From: JAHFKM01 sp035655455
GTDB taxonomy: Archaea > Nanobdellota > Nanobdellia > SCGC-AAA011-G17 > GW2011-AR18
Assembly: GCA_035655455.1 (NCBI GenBank)
Contig: DASRUL010000026.1
Span: 1 to 45,236 of the forward strand
Length of the DNA stretch: 45,236 nucleotides
Reading direction: 5' to 3'
Positions within the stretch are counted from its first letter, which is position 1. Every line of letters starts with the position of its first letter. Shown piece after piece: positions 15,282-23,753 of this stretch. The notes beneath the pieces are model-generated. The model was not told the DNA's origin and made no database searches. It was given only the letters and a program-made list of their open reading frames with translations. The translations under genes were made by a program, and so were the position numbers.

Positions 15282-16064
15282 TCATTTCAGCAATCCCAAC
15301 GCCTCGTCCAACTTCTTTCCGCCGAAAATGACAGCCTTCAACGCGTTGGTTATAGCCAATGGCTTTTCACACTGCCATACATTCCTCTTCACAATAATTC
15401 CAGCAGCACCAGCACGCGTCGCATCATGCGCCTCCCTCACCACAGCCTCAGGCGTCGCCCGCTCATTCGTCATCACAAACACCTTTGACGCAGCAGCAGC
15501 CTTCACCACCCACTTGAACCCTAAAAAATCACGATTATAGGATAAACACACACCATGCGCTCCCAACTCTAACCCAACACGAGCACCATAGGCCAACAAG
15601 TCGGCGTCCACCTCATTCTGAATGAACGGTCCTTTCGGACACACCCACAGCATCAACGGCAACCCATACTCCTGCGCCTCTTCCTGTACTTTAGAAAACT
15701 CTTTTACCATCACGTGCTCATGCGGACTCCCAAAATACACCTTGTACAAGGCAGCCTTCGCCTTCAGATCAACGGCCTTCTTCACAGAACACACCTGGCC
15801 AGCGTACGGCTCAGTCTTCGAAATTGACGTTCGGCCGTTCAAACGCACGATCAACGGAACCTTAAATTGGTAGTGCTCAACGTAAAACTCAGCCACACCC
15901 TTGTTCAAAATCAAGCCATTGTACCCACCCTTCACCGCGACATCCATCCCAAACGACGGATCAACAGTATCAAGCGTGAAGTCTTTCGGCCCAACATCCA
16001 ACCCCTCATCAAGCGCCAAGAACACACCCTTCTTGTTTGTCAAGATCTCGTCAAACTTGTACAC
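15282..16064 (-). CDS. Archaeal class I aldolase family protein (DhnA/Fba-like), key lysine missing
   Basis: About 260 residues with the fold of archaeal class I fructose-bisphosphate aldolase: GVFLALDEGLDVGP, GYNGLILNKGVAEFY, KVPLIVRLNG, AYGARVGLELGA, and the end AGAAGIIVKRNVWQ. In active members ELGAD-x-VK carries the Schiff-base lysine; here the text is ELGAHGVCLSYNRD, with Cys173 at that position, and the downstream phosphate-binding SGG is replaced by TNE. It may be inactive or have a changed reaction. The GTG at 16064 is chosen: the TATA box CTTATAAGG (16097-16105) would place transcription start downstream of the ATGs at 16094/16091, and AGAGGTGAT precedes the GTG. Confidence 0.8.
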   Translation of the reverse strand: MYKFDEILTNKKGVFLALDEGLDVGPKDFTLDTVDPSFGMDVAVKGGYNGLILNKGVAEFYVEHYQFKVPLIVRLNGRTSISKTEPYAGQVCSVKKAVDLKAKAALYKVYFGSPHEHVMVKEFSKVQEEAQEYGLPLMLWVCPKGPFIQNEVDADLLAYGARVGLELGAHGVCLSYNRDFLGFKWVVKAAAASKVFVMTNERATPEAVVREAHDATRAGAAGIIVKRNVWQCEKPLAITNALKAVIFGGKKLDEALGLLK

Positions 16065-16209
16065 GCCATCACCTCTTTCTTTTCTTTTCATCATTCCTTA
16101 TAAGGATTATGCTTTCAAACAGATTGAAGAAATTTAAAAATTTTTCATGGAAAAACCTTAAATACAAGCACAAAACAAACGCTTCAAAAATTCCACGGAG
16201 GAATCAACA

Positions 16210-16425
16210 ATGCAACAACGATACAATAGAATTAGATCAAAAGAATACATAGCGAAAGAAATTCGAGAAGCGCAACACTATGACGCAAGGGAAGATAATA
16301 CAAAAGAAGACCAGCCCATTATTCTACCAGACCCTTTTCAATACACCCCTATCACGAAGCCAGAAAACCCTCTCACACAACAACTAAGGGTAGAACTCTC
16401 AGACCGCTTAGAAGAACAAAACTAA
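16210..16425 (+). CDS. Small acidic hypothetical protein
   Basis: A 71-residue hydrophilic protein (starts MQQRYNRIRSKEYIAKEIRE) with a probable N-terminal helix and a Pro-rich middle (LPDPFQYTPITKP). GGAGGAA lies ten bases before the ATG, which supports real translation, and CTTAAATAC around 16158 is a possible TATA box. It sits alone before lspA, 25 bases apart, so the two may share a transcript. No family recognised. Confidence 0.55.
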   Translation: MQQRYNRIRSKEYIAKEIREAQHYDAREDNTKEDQPIILPDPFQYTPITKPENPLTQQLRVELSDRLEEQN

Positions 16426-16450
16426 TAAAACCCTTCTTCTTTCTTTTTTT

Positions 16451-16870
16451 ATGAAACTTAAGCTCTTTTTCTTTCTTGTCTTTCTCGACCAACTTACCAA
16501 GACCCTCACCCAAGGCGTTCACTCCGAACTTCTTCCTTTCTTCGCAATCACCTCCATAACCAACACAGGAACAGCATTCGGCCTCTTTTCCTCAAACAAT
16601 TTTCTTCACCTTATCTTGACAGCGCTTCTTCTCGGCATCAGCCTTTACCTTTACAAAAAAGAAAGCTCACTCCGCCAAGGACTCCTCTTCATCTTAGCGG
16701 GAGGCACAGGCAACCTCTTAGATAGAATCTTTCGAGGACACGTCTTAGACTTCTTGGATTTCAAACTATGGCCTGTTTTCAATCTTGCGGACACGTTCAT
16801 TGTCTTAGGGGTAGCGTATTGCCTTTATTCTCTTTACAAAGAACACCGAGAACCAACAGGCTTTAAATAA
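16451..16870 (+). CDS. lspA: Lipoprotein signal peptidase (signal peptidase II)
   Basis: A 139-residue, four-helix membrane aspartyl protease that cleaves prolipoproteins before the lipid-modified Cys. All family motifs are present: Asp13-Gln-Leu-Thr-Lys17, NTGTAFG (38-44), GGTGNLLDR with catalytic Asp91, and PVFNLADTFI with catalytic Asp114. LspA is standard in bacteria and rare in archaea. No lgt or lnt, and no clear lipobox protein, is in this window. It is followed 22 bases later by glutaredoxin. Confidence 0.93.
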   Translation: MKLKLFFFLVFLDQLTKTLTQGVHSELLPFFAITSITNTGTAFGLFSSNNFLHLILTALLLGISLYLYKKESSLRQGLLFILAGGTGNLLDRIFRGHVLDFLDFKLWPVFNLADTFIVLGVAYCLYSLYKEHREPTGFK

Positions 16871-16892
16871 CACTTCTGCCCTAAAAAAAATC

Positions 16893-17138
16893 ATGGACGT
16901 CACCATCTACACCACTCCGACCTGCCCATGGTGCCAAAAAACAAAGGAATTCCTCACACAAAGAGGCGTTCTTTACAAAGAGGTCAACGTCCTGGATAAC
17001 GAGAAAGCAGGAAGAGACATCATGGCACGATCAGGGAACACGGGCGTTCCACAGATAGAAATCAAAGATAATGGACAAAGCACCATTGTTGTTGGCTATG
17101 ACACCGCCGCGCTAAAAAAAGCCCTTAAATTAAAATAA
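16893..17138 (+). CDS. Glutaredoxin-like thiol-disulfide protein
   Basis: An 81-residue thioredoxin-fold protein with the redox motif Cys11-Pro-Trp-Cys14 (YTTPTCPWCQKTKEFL), the cis-proline GVPQIEI and the terminal VVGYDTAALKKAL. The size matches NrdH/Grx3-type glutaredoxins. It could reduce ribonucleotide reductase or other cytosolic disulfides; the partner is not in the window. It probably belongs to one transcript with lspA. Confidence 0.9.
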   Translation: MDVTIYTTPTCPWCQKTKEFLTQRGVLYKEVNVLDNEKAGRDIMARSGNTGVPQIEIKDNGQSTIVVGYDTAALKKALKLK

Positions 17139-17375
17139 TCAAGAAGACTTTGCTATCTTCTCAATCTCCCTCAACCTTAAATCAATATTCTCCAAACGTT
17201 GATTGATTAAATCCAACTTCGCAAGCACAAGACTCATCTCACCATCAGCTAGCGCCCTCTCAGGCTCACGATCAAACGCAGGACGAAGAGGCTCCTCATC
17301 CAAAGGCTCAGCAGGCTCAAGATCAAGACCTAAGTCCTCCTCTCTTTTTTTCTTAAAAAAACCTAATAATCCCAC
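17139..17375 (-). CDS. Small hypothetical protein with C-terminal coiled coil
   Basis: A 78-residue protein: VGLLGFFKKKREEDLGLDLE, an acidic Pro-rich linker, and a helix LVLAKLDLINQRLENIDLRL that looks like a short coiled coil. The frame opens at 17444, but the TATA box there (17428-17436) fits the divergent gene, and GGAGAAGG lies just before a GTG at 17375, so I take that start; the ATG at 17426 is the alternative. Stop is adjacent to the glutaredoxin stop (convergent). Function unknown. Confidence 0.55.
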   Translation of the reverse strand: MGLLGFFKKKREEDLGLDLEPAEPLDEEPLRPAFDREPERALADGEMSLVLAKLDLINQRLENIDLRLREIEKIAKSS

Positions 17376-17466
17376 GCCCTTCTCCGAGCACGACTTCTTA
17401 ATAACCTTTACGCCAGCCACTTCCATACATTTATATAATCCCAACCACCTAAAACCCTTTTAAAAA

Positions 17467-18945
17467 ATGGCAAAAAAAGAGCTGTTAACCTTTTCTGAAA
17501 TAGAGGATAAACTCAAAGCACTCGACAACGAAGGAAAGAAAAAAGAATTTCTCAGAAACCTGTACACGGACGAGGCCTACAACAACCTCAAGAAAAAAAT
17601 TGTAGAAGTTTACGCGCCCCTGCTCCTTAAAAAACCAGTCGACCAATATGAGCTCGTTTATGACTCATTAACAGAAGGCCTCGAACCCATCTACTACTGG
17701 ATCTTAGACTTCATGAGAGACACCAGCCCCGGAGGACTAGGATTACGTGTCTTCAAAGGACCAGAAGAGTACGAAGCCTCAGTCACCTCAGGTTACTTCG
17801 GAGAAATAGGCCAACGCGCAACCCAAATGCAACAAAAAGCAGCAGAATATCTCGGGGCCATTAACCAAGTTATCAAATCCATTCTCAACCTCTTATATGA
17901 TCTTAAAGAATTCGAGATAAGAATCAACCTCTACAAAGACCTGAAGAGCGATGATGACGCGACACGACGAGGAGCACTCTACTCCCTGAAAGCGCTTTGG
18001 ATGGATACGGTAGACGCGAAAAAAGGACGAGGAAGCATCAACCTGCTAGCGCAAGACTTACAATTTGCGACGATCAGAGACGCATTCTTCTATGTAGAAA
18101 AACCAGAACGCGTCGAGGTTTTGGACCTTAATAAAAGAGTCAAGAATATTCTTACAGTCAAACTCAGAGACTTCAACGACTGGATGGAGAAAAGCGACAT
18201 AGAAATAAAAAAACGCTATGACATCGAACGCGCCTACCTCAAATCACAAGTAGGATCCTTGAAACTCTACGCAGGCTGGGCCAAACCCTACCTTAGAGCA
18301 GCACAGAAACTTAAAATGAAAGAATTCAACATCCCAGATATTGTCAACTCATTCAGCAACATCGAAATCAAACTCAACCTCGTCGGAAACAGCCAACCCT
18401 TAAGCCCGCCGCAGCTCCACCCCACCTATAAAGACATCAAACTGAAACACCAATACCACGCCGTCCTTGTAACAGACATGGACTTCAGAGGCGTGCCCTC
18501 AGCAGTCACCACCCAAGGAGGCAAACAATACGTCCACGGAGGCAGAGCAGAAATCAAATTCAAGTCCTACGCCTTTGATGAAATAGAGCTTTCAGCCATC
18601 GAAGCACGAGAACTGTACGAAGATATGAACCTCGTCGATGAATGGGTTGGCGTCAGCCTTGAAGAACTTGACAAAGAGATCCAAGCCTACCTCACCCCGG
18701 CAAAGGAAGAGAAAAAAGAAGAAAAAAAGGAGTTTAACATTGAATGGCCGTTCAAAGGCACCTTCGAAGGATTCAAGCACATTCTCTCCCCACTCCAAGA
18801 CCTGGCAGAAAAGCTCGTCAAAACATCACCACCAACCGAGATCATTGAAAGCGACGTCAAAGCACATGCGGCGGAAACATCCAAGACACTTCTCTTTGTC
18901 TTGTACAACATTTACAAAAAATCACATGGCATGCTTTCAGTGTAA
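17467..18945 (+). CDS. Large hypothetical helical protein
   Basis: A 492-residue soluble protein, helical for the first 300 residues (LRNLYTDEAYNNLKKKIVEV, QKAAEYLGAINQVIKSILNL), then a segment with beta strands (HQYHAVLVTDMDFRGVPSAV) and a Lys/Glu-rich linker before a helical C-terminus. TTTATATA (17428-17436) lies about 30 bases before the ATG. It overlaps the converging guanylate kinase gene by nine bases. I do not recognise the family; large size and own promoter suggest a structural or scaffolding protein, which is a guess. Confidence 0.65.
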   Translation: MAKKELLTFSEIEDKLKALDNEGKKKEFLRNLYTDEAYNNLKKKIVEVYAPLLLKKPVDQYELVYDSLTEGLEPIYYWILDFMRDTSPGGLGLRVFKGPEEYEASVTSGYFGEIGQRATQMQQKAAEYLGAINQVIKSILNLLYDLKEFEIRINLYKDLKSDDDATRRGALYSLKALWMDTVDAKKGRGSINLLAQDLQFATIRDAFFYVEKPERVEVLDLNKRVKNILTVKLRDFNDWMEKSDIEIKKRYDIERAYLKSQVGSLKLYAGWAKPYLRAAQKLKMKEFNIPDIVNSFSNIEIKLNLVGNSQPLSPPQLHPTYKDIKLKHQYHAVLVTDMDFRGVPSAVTTQGGKQYVHGGRAEIKFKSYAFDEIELSAIEARELYEDMNLVDEWVGVSLEELDKEIQAYLTPAKEEKKEEKKEFNIEWPFKGTFEGFKHILSPLQDLAEKLVKTSPPTEIIESDVKAHAAETSKTLLFVLYNIYKKSHGMLSV

Positions 18946-19491
18946 ATCATCCATTACCCTTATCAACTTTTCAGCATTTTTTTCAATCATCCCCTCATCA
19001 CCCTCAGTCACAAGCACATGATCAAACTCACCCTCAGCCTTAAGCTCTTCGTCAACAGCCTTTGTTCTCTCCTCAATATCGCTCTCCTGACGCTTCCTCA
19101 ACCTCTTTCTTATCGTCGCCTTTTTCACTTTCAGAAAAATAAACACCGCCTTGATTCCGGCTCTTTTAATCTTCAACGCGCCTCTCACATCCATAATCTT
19201 CACAATACTCTTGCCTTCCTCAATACTTTTGAAGGAGTTTAATCCCGTGCCATATAAATTTCCATACACCTCACTCCACTCCAAAAAATCACCACTCTCC
19301 ACCATTCTCAAAAACACCCTCTTCTCAACAAAAAAATAATCTCTCCCGTCGACCTCCTCTAGCCTTGGTTTCCTTGTTGTGTAGGAAATCGCTCTTATAG
19401 TGTTTGGACGACGTTTTAACACAACATCAACAAGCGCAGTCTTACCAGCGGCACTCACACCAGACACAATAAAGATCCTGCCCTTCATCAT
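18937..19491 (-). CDS. gmk: Guanylate kinase
   Basis: A 184-residue P-loop kinase that phosphorylates GMP to GDP. It has the Walker A GVSAAGKT (residues 11-18), the GMP-binding ISYTTRKPRLEEVDGRDYFF, the YGNLYGTGL segment, and RKRLRKRQESDIEERTKAVD of the lid. The frame is open upstream to 19551, but the ATG at 19491 (or 19488) is chosen because the TATA box is at 19511-19518. The pattern is close to bacterial/eukaryotic Gmk; many archaea lack this form. Confidence 0.88.
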   Translation of the reverse strand: MMKGRIFIVSGVSAAGKTALVDVVLKRRPNTIRAISYTTRKPRLEEVDGRDYFFVEKRVFLRMVESGDFLEWSEVYGNLYGTGLNSFKSIEEGKSIVKIMDVRGALKIKRAGIKAVFIFLKVKKATIRKRLRKRQESDIEERTKAVDEELKAEGEFDHVLVTEGDEGMIEKNAEKLIRVMDDLH

Positions 19492-19510
19492 CTCACTCAA
19501 AGAACAACCC

Positions 19511-19518
19511 TTATAAAT
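19511..19518. promoter_or_regulatory. Shared TATA box between gmk and a membrane protein gene
   Basis: TTATAAAT reads as a TATA box in both directions. It is 25-32 bases before the plus-strand ATG at 19543 and 20-27 bases before the minus-strand ATG at 19491. No other AT-rich element is available for either gene. Confidence 0.5.
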
Positions 19519-19542
19519 CCTTTTCCAAAAAGAAAATATCAC

Positions 19543-19908
19543 ATGAACCACAAAGCATTCAACATCTACGCACTTTCCGTCCTCCTCACACTCATTATTA
19601 CCCGGATTTTTCTCAGCATCTCCCCAGAAACAAACTTCTACCTCTTAGGTTATAATATCCATCACCTCTATACTGGACTCTTCCTTCTCATCCTTCTCCT
19701 TCCCTTTCTCCTCTTCCACAAGAGCAACATCATATTCTTTCTCTTAGCAGGCGTCGCAACAGCCCTCATCCTTGACGAATTCGTCTATTTGCTCTTTACT
19801 AACGGAACAGACGCAGCTTATCTCGGAACTGTATCGCTCTGGGGAATGATTCTTTTTAGTATATTCTATCTGCTTTACACTTACCTCATTGTTAAATCTT
19901 TTAAATAA
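19543..19908 (+). CDS. Four-helix integral membrane protein
   Basis: A 121-residue protein with four predicted membrane helices (about 8-27, 38-58, 62-84, 95-118) joined by very short loops. A conserved-looking Asp-Glu (LDEFVYLLF) sits inside the third helix. Expressed from the shared TATA box. Its 3' end overlaps a dead methionine-sulfoxide-reductase fragment on the other strand. Family not recognised. Confidence 0.65.
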   Translation: MNHKAFNIYALSVLLTLIITRIFLSISPETNFYLLGYNIHHLYTGLFLLILLLPFLLFHKSNIIFFLLAGVATALILDEFVYLLFTNGTDAAYLGTVSLWGMILFSIFYLLYTYLIVKSFK

Positions 19909-19988
19909 TTCTGTTTTCTTAAAATTCTAAACTGCTCTGGCGTTAACTTCTTCTCCCATTCTTCCTCAGAAACAGGCATTTTCTTCAT
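19881..19988 (-). pseudogene. Methionine sulfoxide reductase B remnant (N-terminal fragment)
   Basis: A 35-codon frame starting at ATG 19988 reads MKKMPVSEEEWEKKLTPEQF, then RILRKQ, which matches the first 25 residues of MsrB (SEEEW-KKLTPEQ-RxLR). The expected GTE-PFTG and all zinc/catalytic cysteines are missing; after RKQ it runs into unrelated sequence shared with the end of the membrane protein gene. I read it as the stub left when msrB was deleted. Confidence 0.6.
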
Positions 19989-20010
19989 ACAGATTTTTAC
20001 AAAAAGTTAT

Positions 20011-21675
20011 TTAAATAGTTTTAGCCATATAAGGCCCTTCCTTCTTATACCCTAATTTTCTATAATATTCTTTTACACCGATACCAGAAATAACAAGCAT
20101 TTTCTCCTTTCCTTTTTCCTTCGCAATTCTTTCAGCAGCTTCCATCAATCTCTTCCCGAAACCACGATGCTGCAGGCTCTTCTCAGCTCGCTCACCCAAC
20201 GGCAACGCATCAGAATAAATATGCAACTCCCGGATAATCGCACTCTTTTCTGTAATCTCCTCCCTCAAGCACTGCGAAGGAAAACGTACCCTACAATACC
20301 CTATTAAAACATTATCTTTTTCTAAACTAATAAAAAACTCCTTACCTTCACTTGCCTCATACTCCAAAACTTTCACTTCAGGATTTTCAACACTTTTAAA
20401 ACCAGCCTCACGACAACGAATGCACTTACAATGAATATTTTCTTTCTTGCATATCTTCTCGACTTCCTGCCTCAAATTCGTCTTAATTGGGCCAGCGTCA
20501 ATCACCGTACTCGCAATATCCCTCTGCACACGCATAATTCGAACATACTCAGGAACAAACATTTTAAAAAAAGCAATCGTCCTCGCGGCCCTCTCCACAG
20601 AGATCTCCCCATACTTCCCACGCTTCCACAACTCAAATAACGGCGTCCCTTTAATAACAAGACAAGGATAAATCTTTACCATGTCAGGCCTAAACTCTGC
20701 ATTCTCAAACAATTCTTTCAAACCCAAAAGATCTTTTTCCTCATCTGAACGAGGAAGGCCTAGCATATAATGCCCGTTAATCTTAAAACCCAAATCTTTC
20801 AACACCCTTATTGACTCCTTCGTCTCCTCCACAGTGTGACCCCTGTTTAATCCCTGAATAATGTCCTCATACACTGTCTGAATGCCGACTTCCACTCTAG
20901 TACAGCCTTGTCTTAACATCTCGTTCCCCTCTTTTAACAACCCCCAATCAGGCTTCGTCTCAATCGTTAACCCGATACAGCGAATCTTAGAGTATTCATT
21001 CCTTTCCTGTTCCCTCTCTAACTCCGAAGTTCCTTTCAACCCCTTTATCTTCTCATGAATCCTCTTTGTTCTCTCAGCATCCTTAATTGAACCAGGCAAT
21101 TCAAAAAACTCCTTGAACATCTCATACTCAAACTCACCCTCTTTAGAAAAAAACCTTTCAGAAAAATCATTCATCGCCTTAAAAATATTTGCAATAAAAT
21201 CATCCTGATACTCTCTCGCTAACGCAGGAAACGTCCCTCCCTGAATAATCACATCACACTTCTCAGGAATCCTTCCCAAAATAACATACTGCTCTAATCT
21301 GTTAAAAACAATAAGATAAGGATCATAATTTGCTCTTATCGCTCTCATTGTTGAAGGCTCATGGCCAGTATAACTCTGCGGAACATCACCAAAAACAGAG
21401 TTTGGGCCTCCACAACAGAATATGCACTTTCCATGACTACATGCAAAAGGAGCACTCATTACAGCAATCGGAAAAACACCAGAAGCAGTTCTCCTAGGCT
21501 TTGTAATTAATTGTGATGCGTATTTTTTTCTTTCTTCCTTGGATAATTCATTAAGAATTTCAATATTTGTCAGCATCTTCGGAAGATGGTACTTTTTAGA
21601 AACCTCACCTTTCGCCCTCTCTAAAGGTATGCCCTGCTCAACTTTTATCAACAACTCTTGAGCTGCTTCTTTCAT
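20011..21675 (-). CDS. elp3: tRNA uridine-34 carboxymethyl enzyme Elp3 (radical SAM / acetyltransferase)
   Basis: A 554-residue Elp3, which attaches the carboxymethyl group to wobble U34 of tRNAs using acetyl-CoA and a radical-SAM 4Fe-4S cluster. The cluster motif is Cys79-x4-Cys84-x2-Cys87 (CSHGKCIFC). Further text: IIQGGTFPALAREYQDDFIA, GIQTVYEDIIQGLNRGHT and RDIASTVIDAGPIKTNLRQE. The C-terminal GNAT domain ends RGFGKRLMEAAERIAKEKG ... GVKEYYRKLGYKKEG. Archaeal Elp3 acts alone, without the eukaryotic Elongator partners. CTATTATAAAC about 25 bases upstream is its TATA box. Confidence 0.96.
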   Translation of the reverse strand: MKEAAQELLIKVEQGIPLERAKGEVSKKYHLPKMLTNIEILNELSKEERKKYASQLITKPRRTASGVFPIAVMSAPFACSHGKCIFCCGGPNSVFGDVPQSYTGHEPSTMRAIRANYDPYLIVFNRLEQYVILGRIPEKCDVIIQGGTFPALAREYQDDFIANIFKAMNDFSERFFSKEGEFEYEMFKEFFELPGSIKDAERTKRIHEKIKGLKGTSELEREQERNEYSKIRCIGLTIETKPDWGLLKEGNEMLRQGCTRVEVGIQTVYEDIIQGLNRGHTVEETKESIRVLKDLGFKINGHYMLGLPRSDEEKDLLGLKELFENAEFRPDMVKIYPCLVIKGTPLFELWKRGKYGEISVERAARTIAFFKMFVPEYVRIMRVQRDIASTVIDAGPIKTNLRQEVEKICKKENIHCKCIRCREAGFKSVENPEVKVLEYEASEGKEFFISLEKDNVLIGYCRVRFPSQCLREEITEKSAIIRELHIYSDALPLGERAEKSLQHRGFGKRLMEAAERIAKEKGKEKMLVISGIGVKEYYRKLGYKKEGPYMAKTI

Positions 21676-21719
21676 AAACTTCGTGAAGAACTAAAGTTTA
21701 TAATAGTTTTTACTTATCC

Positions 21720-21986
21720 TTACGTACCAACCTTTTTTAGATCGTACATTACCTTCTCATATTTTTGTATTGACGCCCAATATTCAGCTTCTGGGGTTCC
21801 TTCCAGCGCGGAACCATATCTTTCTTTTAAAGATTCAATAGCTTCTCGCATTCTCCTCTCAAAAATTTCTCTCTTTTCCCCCTCTGAATAGGAAACAGAA
21901 TCCCTGAGAAACTGCTGGTATCTGAGTAAGTGAGAAATCTCAGTTAAAAACTTAATTCGACGCTCCAAGGGAACATCATCCGGCAT
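21720..21986 (-). CDS. Small helical hypothetical protein
   Basis: An 88-residue all-helical charged protein starting MPDDVPLERRIKFLTEISHL. A TATA-like TTTATTAAGG lies about 25 bases upstream of the ATG. It lies upstream of elp3 on the same strand with its own promoter and a 44-base gap. No motif recognised. Confidence 0.55.
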   Translation of the reverse strand: MPDDVPLERRIKFLTEISHLLRYQQFLRDSVSYSEGEKREIFERRMREAIESLKERYGSALEGTPEAEYWASIQKYEKVMYDLKKVGT

Positions 21987-22069
21987 TCTCTTTCTGGTAC
22001 TCGCACCTTAATAAACCTGCCGCCATCAAAAACAAATAATTTATAAAAAAACAAAGGACTCCAAACTCC

Positions 22070-22381
22070 ATGGCAAACTTCATTATCCTCTACTTCCAAG
22101 ACCTTAAAACACTCAAGGACGCCTACCAAGCACTTCAGCTCCCACCAGAAGACACACATTTTCTTTTTATCATCGATACCCTCACCCATGAAGAACAGCA
22201 ATCCTTCGTACATAATGTTAATATTCACCTTGACTACTCGTGTCAGATGAACACCAGCACAGAAAAAGACATCCTCAAGAACATCCAGTATATGTCAGGA
22301 CAAGACGGAGACGATGTTTACATCCTCAAAAACGGCACAACAATCAAAAAAACACTGAACCTTTCTGCACAAACTATATAA
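22070..22381 (+). CDS. Small hypothetical protein
   Basis: A 103-residue protein beginning MANFIILYFQDLKTLKDAYQ, with two strand-helix repeats and an end rich in polar residues. ATTTATAAAA (22028-22037) is a good TATA box. It heads a likely transcript with the RDD protein and SppA: 23 bases to the next ATG. Family unknown. Confidence 0.55.
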   Translation: MANFIILYFQDLKTLKDAYQALQLPPEDTHFLFIIDTLTHEEQQSFVHNVNIHLDYSCQMNTSTEKDILKNIQYMSGQDGDDVYILKNGTTIKKTLNLSAQTI

Positions 22382-22404
22382 ACCTCCAAACAGAATACCC
22401 TTTC

Positions 22405-22848
22405 ATGAAAGAGGTGAAGCCACCACTCAGACAACCCGCACCTTTCTGGAAGAGACTCTTCGCTTACCTTCTTGACTTAGCGCTCATCAACCTTCTTGTC
22501 GTCTATCCTTTTAGAGATCAACTTAAACAGTATTCAACTTACGCTGTCTTAACCAGCAGCGTCCAAGACACAACTCTCGCAGTCATCATGTTCATCGTCA
22601 TCACCCTCACCTACCTTTACTTTATCATCTTAGAACACAAGACAGGCCAAACCCTAGGAAAAATACTCTTCAAGATTCGCGTCGTGTCAACAACAGGGAC
22701 ACTTACCTTGAGACAAATCCTCATAAGGAACATCACCAAGCCCTTTCCCATTGTTTTATTTGTAGACACCTTGTACAAATTCTTCTCTAAAGGAAACCAA
22801 CGACTCTTTGAAAAATTCAGCTCAACCCAGGTGGTAGCACAGCCATGA
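22405..22848 (+). CDS. RDD family membrane protein
   Basis: A 147-residue RDD protein. The family signature follows an N-terminal arginine: PAPFWKRLFAYLLDLALINL, then a second helix (TTLAVIMFIVITLTYLYFII), then EHKTGQTLGKILFKIRVVST, which is the classic RDD loop after the second helix, and RQILIRNITKP. RDD proteins are three-helix membrane proteins; some act in ion exchange or assist membrane proteases. The frame is open to 22240, but the ATG at 22405 starts just before the conserved domain. It overlaps sppA by four bases, so the two are coupled. Confidence 0.85.
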   Translation: MKEVKPPLRQPAPFWKRLFAYLLDLALINLLVVYPFRDQLKQYSTYAVLTSSVQDTTLAVIMFIVITLTYLYFIILEHKTGQTLGKILFKIRVVSTTGTLTLRQILIRNITKPFPIVLFVDTLYKFFSKGNQRLFEKFSSTQVVAQP

Positions 22849-23753
22849 ACAAGTGGATAACTCTCCTCCTCGCGTCCCTAGCACTCTTTTTCCTCGCGAA
22901 TGTCAGCGCACTCTTCCTCACAGACGTCACAACAAGCATCAGCAAGAACAACGTCATCATCATTCCCCTCTATGGCGTCATCACCATTGACAACGCAGAG
23001 CGCGGTCTCATTGGTTCAAACAGCGTCATCGCGGACGAAGTCGTCGCAGAACTCAAAGACGCAGAAAAAGACACGAACATCAAGGCAATCATCCTCGAGA
23101 TCAACTCCCCAGGAGGATCAGCAGTCGCCTCAGCAGAAATCGCACATACTGTGAAAAGCCTGAACAAAACAACCTACGCGCTCATCAGAGACGTCGGGGC
23201 ATCAGGCGCCTACTGGGTCGCGTCAGCAACAGACAAGATCATAGCCTCACCACTCTCCATCACAGGATCAATAGGAGTTATCTCATCTTACTTAGACTTC
23301 TCGGACCTCTTCGACAACTACGGCGTCGAATACCAACGCCTCGTCGCAGGAAAATACAAAGATGTTGGAACACCGTTCAAAGACCTTACCCCAGAAGAAC
23401 GCATCATCCTCGAAAAAAAACTCGAGACAGTTCACAAGGCTTTTATCGACGAGGTTGTGGCAAACAGGAGGATCCAGCAAGACATGGATAGAATAACCAC
23501 AGGAGAATTCTTCCTCGGCACAGAGGCACTTGACCTCGGATTAGTGGACGCTCTCGCAACAAAAGAAGAAGCGCTTGAAATCATCAAGAAAGATCTAGGC
23601 CTAGAGGACATGAACATCATCGAAAAGAAAAAACAACAATCGTTCCTAGCTCTCCTCGCGCAGCAAGTACCTCTCTCTCTTGGAAGAGGATTCGCAGCAG
23701 AAGTCCTAGACAGAAGCACAGAACAACCAGCAGTCAGGATTGAAGCACGCTAA
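22845..23753 (+). CDS. sppA: Signal peptide peptidase SppA (S49 serine protease)
   Basis: A 302-residue membrane-anchored Ser/Lys protease that degrades cleaved signal peptides. An N-terminal helix (residues 4-25) anchors it. INSPGGSAVASAEIA binds substrate, Ser120 in RDVGASGAYWVAS is the nucleophile, SITGSIGVISSYLDF follows, and Lys170/172 in AGKYKDVG supply the general base. Length is typical for the short archaeal/Gram-positive form. The RDD gene overlaps its start, which suggests a joint membrane complex. Confidence 0.94.
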   Translation: MNKWITLLLASLALFFLANVSALFLTDVTTSISKNNVIIIPLYGVITIDNAERGLIGSNSVIADEVVAELKDAEKDTNIKAIILEINSPGGSAVASAEIAHTVKSLNKTTYALIRDVGASGAYWVASATDKIIASPLSITGSIGVISSYLDFSDLFDNYGVEYQRLVAGKYKDVGTPFKDLTPEERIILEKKLETVHKAFIDEVVANRRIQQDMDRITTGEFFLGTEALDLGLVDALATKEEALEIIKKDLGLEDMNIIEKKKQQSFLALLAQQVPLSLGRGFAAEVLDRSTEQPAVRIEAR

